This document shows positions 24,541 to 33,678 of a stretch of 64,000 nucleotides of DNA, piece after piece (the first letter of the stretch is position 1; each line of letters begins with the position of its first letter). Origin of the DNA: Methylophaga sp. UBA2689 (GTDB lineage Bacteria > Pseudomonadota > Gammaproteobacteria > Nitrosococcales > Methylophagaceae). The notes under the pieces are model-generated. The model saw only the letters and a list, made by a program, of their open reading frames with translations. It ran no database searches and had not been told where the DNA came from. The position numbers and the translations under genes were made by a program. The stretch is taken from assembly GCA_002354555.1 (NCBI GenBank), contig DELT01000099.1, forward strand, positions 10,660 through 74,659. The letters run 5' to 3'.

Positions 24541-26481
24541 ATGAAGTTTAACCTCAAGACTCTAAGTGCCTTAACCCTTGCTTCGCTTGGTTTAATTAGC
24601 ACTGCTAGCTTCGCCGATGCAGCTGATGTCGAAAAAAACCTGCATAAACTCAATGTACCTGATGGCTTTAAAGTTGAAGTCTATGCCGAAGTGCCAGGCG
24701 CAAGGCAAATGGCACTGGGCCAGTCCACTGGTACAGTGTTTGTCGGTACACGTGGCCAAAAAGCTTATGCAGTAGTGGATCGCAATAAAGATCGTAAAGC
24801 CGATGAAGTGGTCACTATTCTTGACGACCTTAAAGTCGGTAACGGTGTCGCCATGTATCAGGGCAACTTATATATTGCCGAACAAAACCGTATTGCTCGC
24901 TATGCAGCGCCTGGATTTGATCTGACCCTGCCCTTTAAGCAAATGCGCGAAGTGATTTATGAAGATCTGCCTGATAAAGCGCATCACGGCTGGCGTTATA
25001 TTGACTTTGGACCCGATGGCAAACTCTATGTCACTGTCGGTGCCCCCTGTAATATCTGCGATGTAAAAGGTCAGGAAGCCACCATTATCCGGATGAATCC
25101 GGATGGCAGTGATGCTGAAATCTATGCTGAAGGTATTCGTAATTCTGTCGGTATGGATTTCCAACCGGACACCGGAACATTGTATTTTACTGATAACAAC
25201 ACCGATATGATGGGTGATGACATTCCACCGGGTGAATTAAATGCTGCACCTGAAAAAGGCATGCACTTTGGCTTCCCCTACTATGCCGGCGGTAAAGAAC
25301 GTCATGAAGACTGGGCCGATAAAACACCGCCCAAAGATGTCACCTTCCCGGTCGCTGAATTTCAGGCCCATACTGCTGCACTGGGCATGAAATTTTATAC
25401 CGGCAACATGTTCCCGGAAGATTTCAAAGGAGATGTCATCATTGCCCAGCATGGTTCATGGAACCGCACAGAACCGGTTGGCTATCAGTTAATGCGTGTC
25501 ACATTTGATGCAAACAATGAAGTCAGTGGTCATGAAACCTTTATCGATGGATGGTTAAATGATGGTGAAGCGTGGGGCCGTCCTACGGATGTCCTGCAAT
25601 TACCTGACGGCTCGGTGCTTGTCTCTGATGATTTTAATGGCGTGATTTACCGGGTCAGTTACGGTGAAGAACAGAGTGATGCTCAAACCACCAGCACAAG
25701 ACATGGCAACAACACGATAGAAAATCTGATGATGCCGGAATCAGCTATCGCCCATCCGGATGGTCGGGTGTTTGTCACTGAAATCGGTGAATTTGGTAAA
25801 AATGGTGATGGTAAAGTCACTGTTGTGAACACCGATGGCAGCACTGAAACGCTAGTCGACGGCCTCAATGATCCCAAAGGCATCGATATGTTTAACAACA
25901 CGCTTTATGTGGCCGATGTTGATCAACTGGTGAAAATCAGTCTGGATGGTCAAAGCGAAGTGATGGTTAAACCAGGTGATTTTCCAGGTAAACCAGTGTT
26001 TCTAAATGATGTCGAAATTGACGGCCATGGCAATGTATATGTATCCGACAGTGGTGACGATAACGGCAAAGATGCCGGTATTTATCAAGTCACAGCCGAA
26101 GGCAAGGTAACTGAAATCATCAAGCAAAATTCCGGTATCAAACGTCCCAACGGTTTGTTAATGGATGGCTATAACAAGATGCTAGTAGCTGATTTTGGCA
26201 CTGGTGACTTGTTTCAACTTGATATTAACTCCGCTAAAGCCACTAAAGTGAACAGTGGTTTTGGGGGTGCAGACGGTCTGGTTCGGGATACTGATGGATT
26301 TTTATATATCAGTGACTGGAATAACGGCAAGGTATGGCAGTTAAATGAAGCGAAAGCTACGCCACAATTGATCACCGACGAGTATAAAGCCGCAGCTGAT
26401 ATTGCTTTATCAGCCGATGGTAAACATATCCTGATGCCCGATATGAAAGCCGGAAAACTGTATTTTCTGCCTATTAAATAA
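24541..26481 (+). CDS. Exported PQQ sugar dehydrogenase-like propeller fused to an NHL/SMP-30-like propeller
   Basis: Periplasmic protein of 646 aa with a signal peptide (LTLASLGLISTASFADA). Residues about 35-385 follow the soluble glucose/sorbosone dehydrogenase fold: DGFKVEVYAEVPGARQMALG, KAHHGWRYIDFGPDGKLYVTVGAPCNICD, EGIRNSVGMDFQPDTGTLYFTDNN, AQHGSWNRTEPVGYQLMRV, RPTDVLQLPDGSVLVSDDFNGVIYRVSY. Residues about 400-640 form a second propeller of NHL/SMP-30 type (LNDPKGIDMFNNTLYVADVDQ, FLNDVEIDGHGNVYVSDSGDD). Sorbosone dehydrogenase-like proteins normally end near residue 400-450, so the fusion is notable. GGAGG is placed well before ATG 24541. It is the last gene of the TetR operon. Confidence 0.86.
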   Translation: MKFNLKTLSALTLASLGLISTASFADAADVEKNLHKLNVPDGFKVEVYAEVPGARQMALGQSTGTVFVGTRGQKAYAVVDRNKDRKADEVVTILDDLKVGNGVAMYQGNLYIAEQNRIARYAAPGFDLTLPFKQMREVIYEDLPDKAHHGWRYIDFGPDGKLYVTVGAPCNICDVKGQEATIIRMNPDGSDAEIYAEGIRNSVGMDFQPDTGTLYFTDNNTDMMGDDIPPGELNAAPEKGMHFGFPYYAGGKERHEDWADKTPPKDVTFPVAEFQAHTAALGMKFYTGNMFPEDFKGDVIIAQHGSWNRTEPVGYQLMRVTFDANNEVSGHETFIDGWLNDGEAWGRPTDVLQLPDGSVLVSDDFNGVIYRVSYGEEQSDAQTTSTRHGNNTIENLMMPESAIAHPDGRVFVTEIGEFGKNGDGKVTVVNTDGSTETLVDGLNDPKGIDMFNNTLYVADVDQLVKISLDGQSEVMVKPGDFPGKPVFLNDVEIDGHGNVYVSDSGDDNGKDAGIYQVTAEGKVTEIIKQNSGIKRPNGLLMDGYNKMLVADFGTGDLFQLDINSAKATKVNSGFGGADGLVRDTDGFLYISDWNNGKVWQLNEAKATPQLITDEYKAAADIALSADGKHILMPDMKAGKLYFLPIK

Positions 26482-26500
26482 AGCTTGTTTAAGCTCTTCA

Positions 26501-26528
26501 AAAAGCCGGGATTCGTCCCGGCTTTTTG
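26501..26528. terminator. Bidirectional terminator
   Basis: AAAAGCCGGG, loop ATTCGT, CCCGGCTTTTT: a perfect stem with T tracts on both strands, 20 bases after the sugar-dehydrogenase-like gene and 57 bases after the end of the convergent kinase gene. Confidence 0.92.
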
Positions 26529-26585
26529 GTTTTTAACGATCCGATTCAAACCAGATATGGATATAATTCGAAAGAGCCTGCTACG

Positions 26586-28298
26586 CTACCCCACCAACAG
26601 ATAAAGCAATAGCAGATTAAATAACACACTCAAAGCTGCACAGGTTTGCCAGAATCGCACCGGATGACGTTCAATCAACGGCACATAGTCAGTTTGTAAA
26701 AATGCCGGGTTGGGTTTTATCAGGTCCGTCTGCAGTTCGGATAAGGCTTCATAGCGTCGTTGTGGATTAAGCTGTACGGACTTTTCTATCGCTTTATCAA
26801 CCCACACAGGAATATCCGTTCGAACCAATGTCAAAGACTGATAATTCAGGCGACTCAATTGCTGACGATTCATCTGTTTTTCGAAACGCTTTCCGTACGG
26901 TAACTGTCCGCTCAGCAATTGGTAAATAATCGAACCCAAAGAAAACTGATCGGCCTGCACCCCCGCTTGCTCTCCCAGCAAATATTCCGGTGCGGTAAAT
27001 TCTTTGGTTCCCAGCAGTTTTTTGCGTTCTATTGGCGAGGCCACATCGGCAATACCCGCAATACGGGTAGAACCAAAATCGATAATTTTTATGATCCCTT
27101 CATCACTCAGCATGATATTGCCGGGTTTAAGATCCTGATGCAGCATATCCAGTCGGTGAAAAGCCCGTAATCCAGAGATGAGCTGTGGGAGTATCTGTCT
27201 TACTTCATTCAGGCTAAGCGGCCCTTCATCATCCAATTTCTGTTGCAGGGTTTTTCCCACCACATATTCCATCACATAATAAAGAAAACGCCGGGAACGC
27301 TGTTGCTCAACGATGCGAACTACATGAGCATTGTCAATTCTTCGGCCAATCCATTCTTCCAACTGAAAGCGTTCCAGATAAGCGGGATCATCTTCAAAGT
27401 TCACTGAAGGGGTTTTCAATACCACTTTCTGCTGGGTTTCGGTATCGATTGCCAGATACAACTGACTGGTCGAGCTGGCATGCAGCTCACGTAACACCCG
27501 GTAACCATCAAGAATGACACCTTCATACAATTCTGGTGGGAACGGTAACGCCGTTAATCGTGCATAAACTTCATCCGGCTTCGGTTCAGACAACTCATCA
27601 ATACAAAAAACCTGGCAACTTACATTATCTCCACTGCCGTTTTGCAGCGCTAACTCACACAAGTCTTTGGCACACTGCTCAGGATCAACATCATCACTTA
27701 ACTGCTGTTTGATGACATTGTCGGCAACAAACTCATAAACGCCATCCGTCATCAAGATAAACACATCACCGCGCTCAACGGCCAGATTCTTGTAATCGAT
27801 TTCCAGTGCATAATCGACACCGAGCGCCCGGCCCAGATATTCTTTTCCTTCATCCAGTTTTATCCGGTGATCCTGGGTCAGTTGTTCCAGCGTATTGTTA
27901 CGAAAAAGATAGATTCGGGCATCGCCGACATGAAACAGATGTGCGGTAACCGATTTGATGATCACCGCCGAAAAGGTAGTGGCAAAACCCCGTGACATTT
28001 CCCGAAACTGATGACTCTGCCCACACAGCCAGACATTAATCGCCGTTAATACCTTGCCACCGGATTGTTTGACCGACCAGGTATCTGGTGTGCTGTAATA
28101 ATCGGCAATAAATCCGGTGATGGCTGCATGACTGGCCTCGCGAGCCTGCTCGCTGCTACTGATACCATCGGCAATCGCACAGATGGCACCCTTACTTTCC
28201 AGCAGCAAGCTATTCTCCGGGGCATAAAAACCAATCGCATCCTGATTTTCTGCTTTTACCCCGGCCCGCGAGTATTGTCCGCAACGGACTTTCAGCAT
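26586..28298 (-). CDS. PP2C phosphatase - Ser/Thr kinase fusion, membrane anchored
   Basis: Bifunctional signalling protein of 570 aa. PP2C domain at about 1-235 with metal-binding motifs AENQDAIGF, AICAIADGIS, VFILMTDGVYEF and GDNVSCQV; Hanks-type kinase at about 255-530 with the ATP lysine in KVVLKTP, catalytic loop HQDLKPGNIM, metal-binding IDFGSTR and a TAPEYLLGE substrate loop; one C-terminal transmembrane helix at about 548-568 and no extracellular domain. The glycine-rich loop (LRELHASSTSQLYL) is poor in glycine. It lies 14 bases downstream of narK in one operon; a kinase gene adjacent to the assimilatory nitrate transporter is also known from Pseudomonas (PA1782/PA1783). The target is unknown; control of nitrate uptake is an inference. 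Confidence 0.92.
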   Translation of the reverse strand: MLKVRCGQYSRAGVKAENQDAIGFYAPENSLLLESKGAICAIADGISSSEQAREASHAAITGFIADYYSTPDTWSVKQSGGKVLTAINVWLCGQSHQFREMSRGFATTFSAVIIKSVTAHLFHVGDARIYLFRNNTLEQLTQDHRIKLDEGKEYLGRALGVDYALEIDYKNLAVERGDVFILMTDGVYEFVADNVIKQQLSDDVDPEQCAKDLCELALQNGSGDNVSCQVFCIDELSEPKPDEVYARLTALPFPPELYEGVILDGYRVLRELHASSTSQLYLAIDTETQQKVVLKTPSVNFEDDPAYLERFQLEEWIGRRIDNAHVVRIVEQQRSRRFLYYVMEYVVGKTLQQKLDDEGPLSLNEVRQILPQLISGLRAFHRLDMLHQDLKPGNIMLSDEGIIKIIDFGSTRIAGIADVASPIERKKLLGTKEFTAPEYLLGEQAGVQADQFSLGSIIYQLLSGQLPYGKRFEKQMNRQQLSRLNYQSLTLVRTDIPVWVDKAIEKSVQLNPQRRYEALSELQTDLIKPNPAFLQTDYVPLIERHPVRFWQTCAALSVLFNLLLLYLLVG

Positions 28299-28312
28299 GA
28301 TCTCGATCCCGT

Positions 28313-29779
28313 TTAATGAACGTCGATCATTTGCACGGTTCCATCCGGCAACACTTCTGCCATCTGGCCACGCGGCTCATCCATAAATTGCACTACGATC
28401 AAGGTAACAACAGCGGTGGCGGCAATTACCCAGAAAAATAACTGCGCTGAAACCACTGACAAAACTGTTAAAAATAACAATGCACCGACATTACCATAAG
28501 CACCTGCCATCCCGGCAATTTGTCCGGTCAGACGACGTTGTACTAAAGGCACCACAGCAAAAACCGCGCCCTCACCTGCCTGAACAAAGAACGAACAGCA
28601 CATGGTTGCCAACACAGCTAACACAATAAACCATTCGGGCGTAATCAGGCCCATAACAAAATAGCCCACAGCCAGACCTGCCAGACAAATAGTTAATGTC
28701 AGTTTACGACCCAGCTTATCACTGAAGTAACCACCGGTTGGACGCGAAACCAGATTCATAAAGGCAAAACCAGATGCCAATAGCCCGGCCTGAACAACAG
28801 TAATATCAAATGTTTCACTAAAAAATAGCGGTAACATCGACACCACCGCCAACTCAGAACCGAAGGTTGCCAGATAGGCCAGATTCAGCACCGCGACCTG
28901 CTTGAATTTATAGCGATGAATTTCCGGAACTGGGGTATGAAATATAGATTTGTTGACCTGATAGATATGATATAGCTGGTACAAAAACAACAGCACCAGC
29001 CCAGCATAAATCAGTAAGGTCACCGACTCAGTCAGTAATGAGACCCCACTTGGTGACAGTTTCCATGCCAGTAGTGCCAAAGCGCCATACATCGGCAGAG
29101 TCATCAAAATTAATAAGGCAAAGTCGCCTTTGCTGGTGACTTCCATCGCCCCAGATTTTTTCGGTTTGAAATAAGTTGACCCTTTCGGCGTATCAGAAAC
29201 GCTGTTGTAATAGATAAACGCATAAATCAATGCAATCAAACCAGTTAAAGCAACCGCATAACGCCAACCTTCTTCACCGCCAAACATCAACGCAATTGTC
29301 GGCAGACTCATCGCCGCTGCAGCTGAACCGAAATTCCCCCAACCGCCGTATATGCCTTCCGCCAGACCAACCTGTTTGGCTGGAAACCATTCTGAAATCA
29401 TTCGAATACCGATAACAAACCCGGCACCGACAAAACCCAGCATAAAACGGGCTAAGGCCATTTGTTCAAAACTGTCGGCCATCGCAAAAAAGAAACACAA
29501 CATACTGGAAATCCCCAGCAGCAATGAATACATGATTTTGGGGCCGTATTTATCCACTAACATGCCCACCACAATCCGAGCAGGAATGGTCAGGGCGACA
29601 TTCAAAATCAATAGGGTTTTAACTTGCTGGTCGGTGAGGCCAAGTGTTTCTTTAATTGAAACCAGTAATGGTGCATGGTTAAACCAGACCACAAAACTGA
29701 TAAAAAAGGCCATCCAGCTGAGATGTAAAATGCGGCTGTTACCGCTGAAGGATAAAAATTTTAAATTTGAGGCAGACAT
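28313..29779 (-). CDS. narK: NarK/NasA-type nitrate transporter
   Basis: MFS nitrate/nitrite porter of 488 aa in the inner membrane, with 12 predicted helices and a long central cytoplasmic loop. Seen: the MFS motif [15 protein letters not shown], helix-5 signature region [10 protein letters not shown], and in the second half [20 protein letters not shown] with [15 protein letters not shown], the nitrate signature. The operon partners (PP2C-kinase here, nrt and nas genes next) indicate assimilation rather than respiration. A sigma-54 promoter is found 47 bases upstream and an NtrC-type site about 150 bases upstream, so it should be induced by nitrogen limitation. Confidence 0.95.
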   Translation of the reverse strand: MSASNLKFLSFSGNSRILHLSWMAFFISFVVWFNHAPLLVSIKETLGLTDQQVKTLLILNVALTIPARIVVGMLVDKYGPKIMYSLLLGISSMLCFFFAMADSFEQMALARFMLGFVGAGFVIGIRMISEWFPAKQVGLAEGIYGGWGNFGSAAAAMSLPTIALMFGGEEGWRYAVALTGLIALIYAFIYYNSVSDTPKGSTYFKPKKSGAMEVTSKGDFALLILMTLPMYGALALLAWKLSPSGVSLLTESVTLLIYAGLVLLFLYQLYHIYQVNKSIFHTPVPEIHRYKFKQVAVLNLAYLATFGSELAVVSMLPLFFSETFDITVVQAGLLASGFAFMNLVSRPTGGYFSDKLGRKLTLTICLAGLAVGYFVMGLITPEWFIVLAVLATMCCSFFVQAGEGAVFAVVPLVQRRLTGQIAGMAGAYGNVGALLFLTVLSVVSAQLFFWVIAATAVVTLIVVQFMDEPRGQMAEVLPDGTVQMIDVH

Positions 29780-29825
29780 TGTGTTCTCACTTCAGAACGT
29801 TTGACCAACATTGGTCACCGTCTAA

Positions 29826-29842
29826 AGCGGGAATTATGCCAA
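29826..29842 (-). promoter_or_regulatory. Sigma-54 promoter of narK
   Basis: On the minus strand TTGGCATAATTCCCGCT fits the -24/-12 consensus TGGCAY-N5-TTGCW, with GG and GC at the required spacing. Transcription would start near 29815, leaving a leader of about 36 bases. That leader contains the near-palindrome TGACCAATGTTGGTCA. Confidence 0.75.
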
Positions 29843-29923
29843 CTTGTAAGCTATTGATTTTGTTAATTACTTATTATTTAAACAGGTATCTTATGCACTT
29901 ATTTAAACCACAACTATTCTTGC

Positions 29924-29940
29924 TGCACCATGGCTGTGCA
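29924..29940. promoter_or_regulatory. NtrC-type binding site upstream of narK
   Basis: TGCACCATGGCTGTGCA fits the dyad GCAC-N7-GTGC of NtrC enhancers. Its centre lies about 117 bases upstream of the expected narK transcription start, a usual enhancer distance. Confidence 0.7.
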
Positions 29941-29945
29941 GTTTG

Positions 29946-31445
29946 TCAGGCGACAAAGGCCACAGCATTCTTACCTGACTGTTTCACCCGGTACATCGCT
30001 TCATCGGCGGCTTTTAACAAGGCATCAATGTTTTCACCATCCTCAGGATAACGGGCGATCCCAATACTGGCTCCTACCTGACAAGGGCAGTTATCAATCA
30101 CCATTTTTTCGGAAAGTGTGGCAATGATTTTATCGCCTACCGTTTGTAAATGCCTATCATTATCTACATCACTTAGCAGCACGACAAACTCATCGCCGCC
30201 GATACGAAATACGGTATCTGAGGCACGTAAACGCTGACCAATGCGTTGGGCTACCTCAATCAATAAGGCATCTCCCACATGATGGCCACAATCGTCATTG
30301 ACGGATTTGAAGTTATCCAGATCAATAAACATCATCGCCAGCGAAGTCCCCTTGCGCTGTGCCTGTAAAATGGCCTGTTCTGCCAGCAGGCTGAACTGGG
30401 CCCGATTGGCCAGACCGGTCAAACTGTCTTTATGCGCCATTTCGGTAAGCGCCAGCTCCAGTTGTTTGCGTTCGGTAATATCGCGAATATCACCGCTGAG
30501 TTCGATGGTGCGACCATCTTCACTACGATTGAGTTGAAGTAACATTTCGGCATCAATTAATTCATTGTCAGCCCTTACCAGCTGTACTTCACAGCGACTA
30601 TAAGGCAAAGGCCGAAATTTTTTGGCCAATAACAACAAATGTGAGATGCGGGTCGCTGATTCCTGATCAAACAAGCGATGATAAGGTTGGCCGAGATAAT
30701 ACCGCTCTTCGTGTTGCAGCAATAATTTTACTGATGCACTTATAAAAGTGATATTACCGCTGGCAGAATTAATGACGATAACGATATCAGAGCTTTTTTC
30801 CATCAGCTTACTGAAATACTGCTCGCGACGAATCAAACGATTTATTGCCATAGCAAATGACAACAGAATCAAAATCACAATAATGCTCTGTAATCCTCTT
30901 AACAAATATGTTTGGCGTTTAGCAGAAGCTTCGAGTTGATTGGTTAATTTATTCATCAAAGCAAGTAACTGCAGATTATCAGCCACCATGGCATTCACCA
31001 GTTGCTCCAACGCTGAATCATTAAGTTGCATTTGTTGAATAGATAGATATAAGGGTTTCCACAACGCAACCGACTGCTCCAGTGTTGTTTGTATTACGGT
31101 TTCCTTGAATTGTTCAACCTGGATAAGCTGACTATCGGCACTAAGTGTTTCACCACCGTTAATCATGGCGTTCAGAGTTTGATCGAATAAGGACATGGCC
31201 TCCATCAGTTCCTCAAAGGCCGCGTCGGTATTGAGTCCCTGATTCTGCTGATAATGCATTAACAGCAGTGATTTGGTCATTTTCTGTGACAACATGCGTT
31301 GTCGACCGGCAATATTGATATTGATTGAGGAGGCTTCCAGCTGAACCGAAATACGATAATTCATTGCCAGTAACGTGATATCAAAGATGATCACCAGACT
31401 GAGTGGCAACAAAAAATGTCTGTACTTACTGATTACCTCAAACAT
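29946..31445 (-). CDS. Membrane diguanylate cyclase with PilJ/NarX-like sensor
   Basis: GGDEF protein of 499 aa. TM1 at about 8-28, then a four-helix periplasmic sensor of the PilJ N-terminal type with SININIAGRQRMLSQKMTKS directly after TM1; this stretch resembles the nitrate-binding P-box of NarX (INIAG..RM.S..), including its Arg. TM2 at about 178-200; PAS at about 215-320; GGDEF from about 335 with RIGGDEF near 415 and RASD as I-site. ATG 31445 follows AAGGGGGG; the open frame upstream (to 31520) overlaps the EAL gene and is not needed. It sits between narK and the nrt transporter genes and downstream of an EAL gene, so nitrate- or nitrite-controlled c-di-GMP synthesis is a reasonable hypothesis. 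Confidence 0.87.
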   Translation of the reverse strand: MFEVISKYRHFLLPLSLVIIFDITLLAMNYRISVQLEASSININIAGRQRMLSQKMTKSLLLMHYQQNQGLNTDAAFEELMEAMSLFDQTLNAMINGGETLSADSQLIQVEQFKETVIQTTLEQSVALWKPLYLSIQQMQLNDSALEQLVNAMVADNLQLLALMNKLTNQLEASAKRQTYLLRGLQSIIVILILLSFAMAINRLIRREQYFSKLMEKSSDIVIVINSASGNITFISASVKLLLQHEERYYLGQPYHRLFDQESATRISHLLLLAKKFRPLPYSRCEVQLVRADNELIDAEMLLQLNRSEDGRTIELSGDIRDITERKQLELALTEMAHKDSLTGLANRAQFSLLAEQAILQAQRKGTSLAMMFIDLDNFKSVNDDCGHHVGDALLIEVAQRIGQRLRASDTVFRIGGDEFVVLLSDVDNDRHLQTVGDKIIATLSEKMVIDNCPCQVGASIGIARYPEDGENIDALLKAADEAMYRVKQSGKNAVAFVA

Positions 31446-31482
31446 TCCCGCCCCCCTTGTTATCCGCTGAGGATTTTCAGCG

Positions 31483-32760
31483 TTAATCGTCCTGCCAGTC
31501 CAGGTCGCAACAAAATACATATAGCTTGTTATGCACCACTACCGTCTGGGAGACCGTGATGCACATTCTGGAGTCAGCGACGGATAGATAGGGTCGACTT
31601 AGCTGCATTTCGCCGGGATGTTCAATGGCTCTGAAATGATAGTGTTTGTGTGACCAATTAGCATTATCACCTGACAAAAGCGGGGTAAAACGCGTGTCCA
31701 TTTTTTGCTGGTAATTCGGAGAATAGACATTTCTGGCCATCTGATAACCCACTTCATCCAGTAAATAACAGCGTACGGCTCGCTTTTCCTGAAACAGAAT
31801 AAGGGTGCTGGTATCGAAGGCATTAGTAATGGAAAATTCACTGATGGCCTGACGAAACAGCGTTTCTATCTTTTTGAAATCCTGATTCATTTGATGGCTG
31901 TTTTTAAAGCGCTGACGTTGCTGAATTTTCAGTAAATGATCAATATCTTCAGCAAATTTACTATTTTGCGAGATGCGTTGCTGCGGTCGGGCAAAATAGA
32001 AGCCCTGAACCATATCGGCATTAGCCGCTATAGCCACCAGTGCTTCTCGTTCAGTTTCCACCCCTTCTATCACCACCAGGCTGCCGGCTTCGTGTATCAG
32101 TGATACGACGCCGGTCAGAATTCGCTCAACCCGGCTCGAGGTTCCCGCACCATGGATCATGCTGCGATCAATTTTTACGATGTCCGGTTCCAGTTCCCAG
32201 ATACGATCAAAATTGGAATGCCCGGCACCAAAATCATCAATCGCTATCAGGCAACCCAAATCCCGAAAATGGCGGATCAAACTGCGTAAATATTGACGAT
32301 CATCAATTTCACTTTCCAGAATTTCAATAACCACCCGATGTGGGGAAATTCCGGTCTGCTCAAATAACGCATTCATAAAGCCGGCATCAGGGCGCTCAGC
32401 GACCAGACATTGTGAATTAAGGTTTAGAAATAACCAGGCTTCACCATTCGGCTGACGGGCAAAATTGTGCATATGCAACCGTCGACATAATCGATCCAGA
32501 GACAGATTTTCGACACCGGTTTGCGGTATTGCCAACAGCTCCATTGGTGAATGGGGTTGTTTTTCGGTATCGACCGCGCGAATCAGCCCTTCATAGCCAA
32601 CAGGACGACGATGCGAAATGCTGAAAATGGGCTGAAAATGACTGCTCAACGTTAAATGATGATAATCAGCCGTCACATATAGACTGGTTTGTTCAGCATC
32701 ATGCATCTGCTGCATTGGCATACCTTTAAATTCTGATTGGAAAGCAACTGTGTTCAACAT
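31483..32760 (-). CDS. EAL phosphodiesterase with C-terminal sensor-like domain
   Basis: Predicted c-di-GMP phosphodiesterase of 425 aa without membrane segments. EAL domain at about 38-270 with EGLIR in place of EAL; the other catalytic residues are kept (LNLNSQ, IEILESE, AIDDFGAGHSN, VKIDRSM, EGVET). Residues about 290-425 form an extra domain (FKKIETLFRQAISEFSITNAF...ALPYLS-like region SRPYLSVADSRMCITVSQTV) resembling a Cache-type sensor lacking membrane anchors. It is followed after 37 bases by the PilJ-type cyclase gene: an enzyme pair for synthesis and breakdown. No sigma-54 promoter was found before it, so it may be expressed independently of the nitrate genes. Confidence 0.86.
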   Translation of the reverse strand: MLNTVAFQSEFKGMPMQQMHDAEQTSLYVTADYHHLTLSSHFQPIFSISHRRPVGYEGLIRAVDTEKQPHSPMELLAIPQTGVENLSLDRLCRRLHMHNFARQPNGEAWLFLNLNSQCLVAERPDAGFMNALFEQTGISPHRVVIEILESEIDDRQYLRSLIRHFRDLGCLIAIDDFGAGHSNFDRIWELEPDIVKIDRSMIHGAGTSSRVERILTGVVSLIHEAGSLVVIEGVETEREALVAIAANADMVQGFYFARPQQRISQNSKFAEDIDHLLKIQQRQRFKNSHQMNQDFKKIETLFRQAISEFSITNAFDTSTLILFQEKRAVRCYLLDEVGYQMARNVYSPNYQQKMDTRFTPLLSGDNANWSHKHYHFRAIEHPGEMQLSRPYLSVADSRMCITVSQTVVVHNKLYVFCCDLDWQDD

Positions 32761-32799
32761 AATATAGCGGCCAATTCACCGAGAAGTTTTGTTAATTAT

Positions 32800-32826
32800 C
32801 AAACCTGCCCAACGTGAGCAGGTTTG
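32800..32826 (-). terminator. Hairpin after the nrt operon
   Basis: CAAACCTGC (32800-32808) / GCAGGTTTG (32818-32826), a perfect 9-bp stem 52 bases after the nrtD stop. The T tract on the minus strand is weak, so it may be a terminator or an mRNA-stabilising end. Confidence 0.5.
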
Positions 32827-32877
32827 ATTCACACTTGCATCCATGCCAACGCGTCTTATTTAGCTCATTTCAACGCA

Positions 32878-33669
32878 TCAGGCAGCCTTCCTGGCATGCC
32901 TTTGATGTAAAAATTTAATCACTTCAGAACGGTAATGGTTGTAATCAGGATTGTCAGCTAGGTCCAGTCTTTGTCTTGGTCTGGGGAGATCTACCTGCAG
33001 AATTTCACCAATACTGGCCGCCGGGCCATTAGTCATCATCACGATTTTGTCAGACAGCAACACGGCTTCATCCACATCATGAGTAATCATAATGACCGTG
33101 TTATTCAGATCCGACTGAATCTCCATCAGCGAGTCCTGCAAATGCGCCCGGGTTAAGGCATCTAACGCACCAAATGGTTCATCCATTAATAATACTTTTG
33201 GCTCCATCGCTAACGCTCTTGCGATACCGATACGTTGTTTCATGCCACCTGAAATTTCCGCTGGAAGTTTGTCTTTGGCATGGGTCATATGCACCAATTC
33301 CAGATTGTGTAATGTCCAGTCACGAATCTGTTGCCGGTTACGGGTTTTACCAAACACTGACTTTACTGCCAACTCGACATTTTGATAGCAAGTGAGCCAG
33401 GGAAACAAGGCATGATTCTGGAACACGATGGCGCGATCCGGACCAGGTTCATTCACCTCTTTGCCCTGCAGAATAACGCCACCTTCAGTGGCTTGATACA
33501 AACCACCGACAATATTCATCACAGTGGATTTACCACAGCCGGAGTGACCAATAATACTGACGAATTCGCCTTTGCTGATTTGGATGTTCACGTTATCCAA
33601 CGCCCTAAATGGACCATTGGCGGTTGGAAAATCAATGCTGACATGATCGATATTTAAATAACTTTCCAT
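32878..33669 (-). CDS. nrtD: Nitrate ABC transporter ATP-binding protein
   Basis: Cytoplasmic ATPase subunit of the NrtABCD/NasFED nitrate importer, 263 aa, the single-domain type. Walker A GHSGCGKST at about 42, Q-loop region VFQNHALFPWL, signature ISGGMKQRIGIARAL, Walker B VLLMDEPFGALD and the switch His in ITHDVDEA. It lacks the C-terminal solute-binding-like extension of cyanobacterial NrtC. It is the last gene of nrtA-nrtB-nrtD, 9 bases after the permease. Related taurine and sulfonate ATPases look similar; the neighbours settle the assignment. Confidence 0.92.
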   Translation of the reverse strand: MESYLNIDHVSIDFPTANGPFRALDNVNIQISKGEFVSIIGHSGCGKSTVMNIVGGLYQATEGGVILQGKEVNEPGPDRAIVFQNHALFPWLTCYQNVELAVKSVFGKTRNRQQIRDWTLHNLELVHMTHAKDKLPAEISGGMKQRIGIARALAMEPKVLLMDEPFGALDALTRAHLQDSLMEIQSDLNNTVIMITHDVDEAVLLSDKIVMMTNGPAASIGEILQVDLPRPRQRLDLADNPDYNHYRSEVIKFLHQRHARKAA

Positions 33670-33678
33670 TGTCTGCTC

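Noticed and set aside
31446..31520. N-terminal extension of the PilJ-type cyclase
   Set aside because: Overlaps the upstream EAL gene; ATG 31445 has a strong AAGGGGGG site and gives a normal short N-terminus before TM1.
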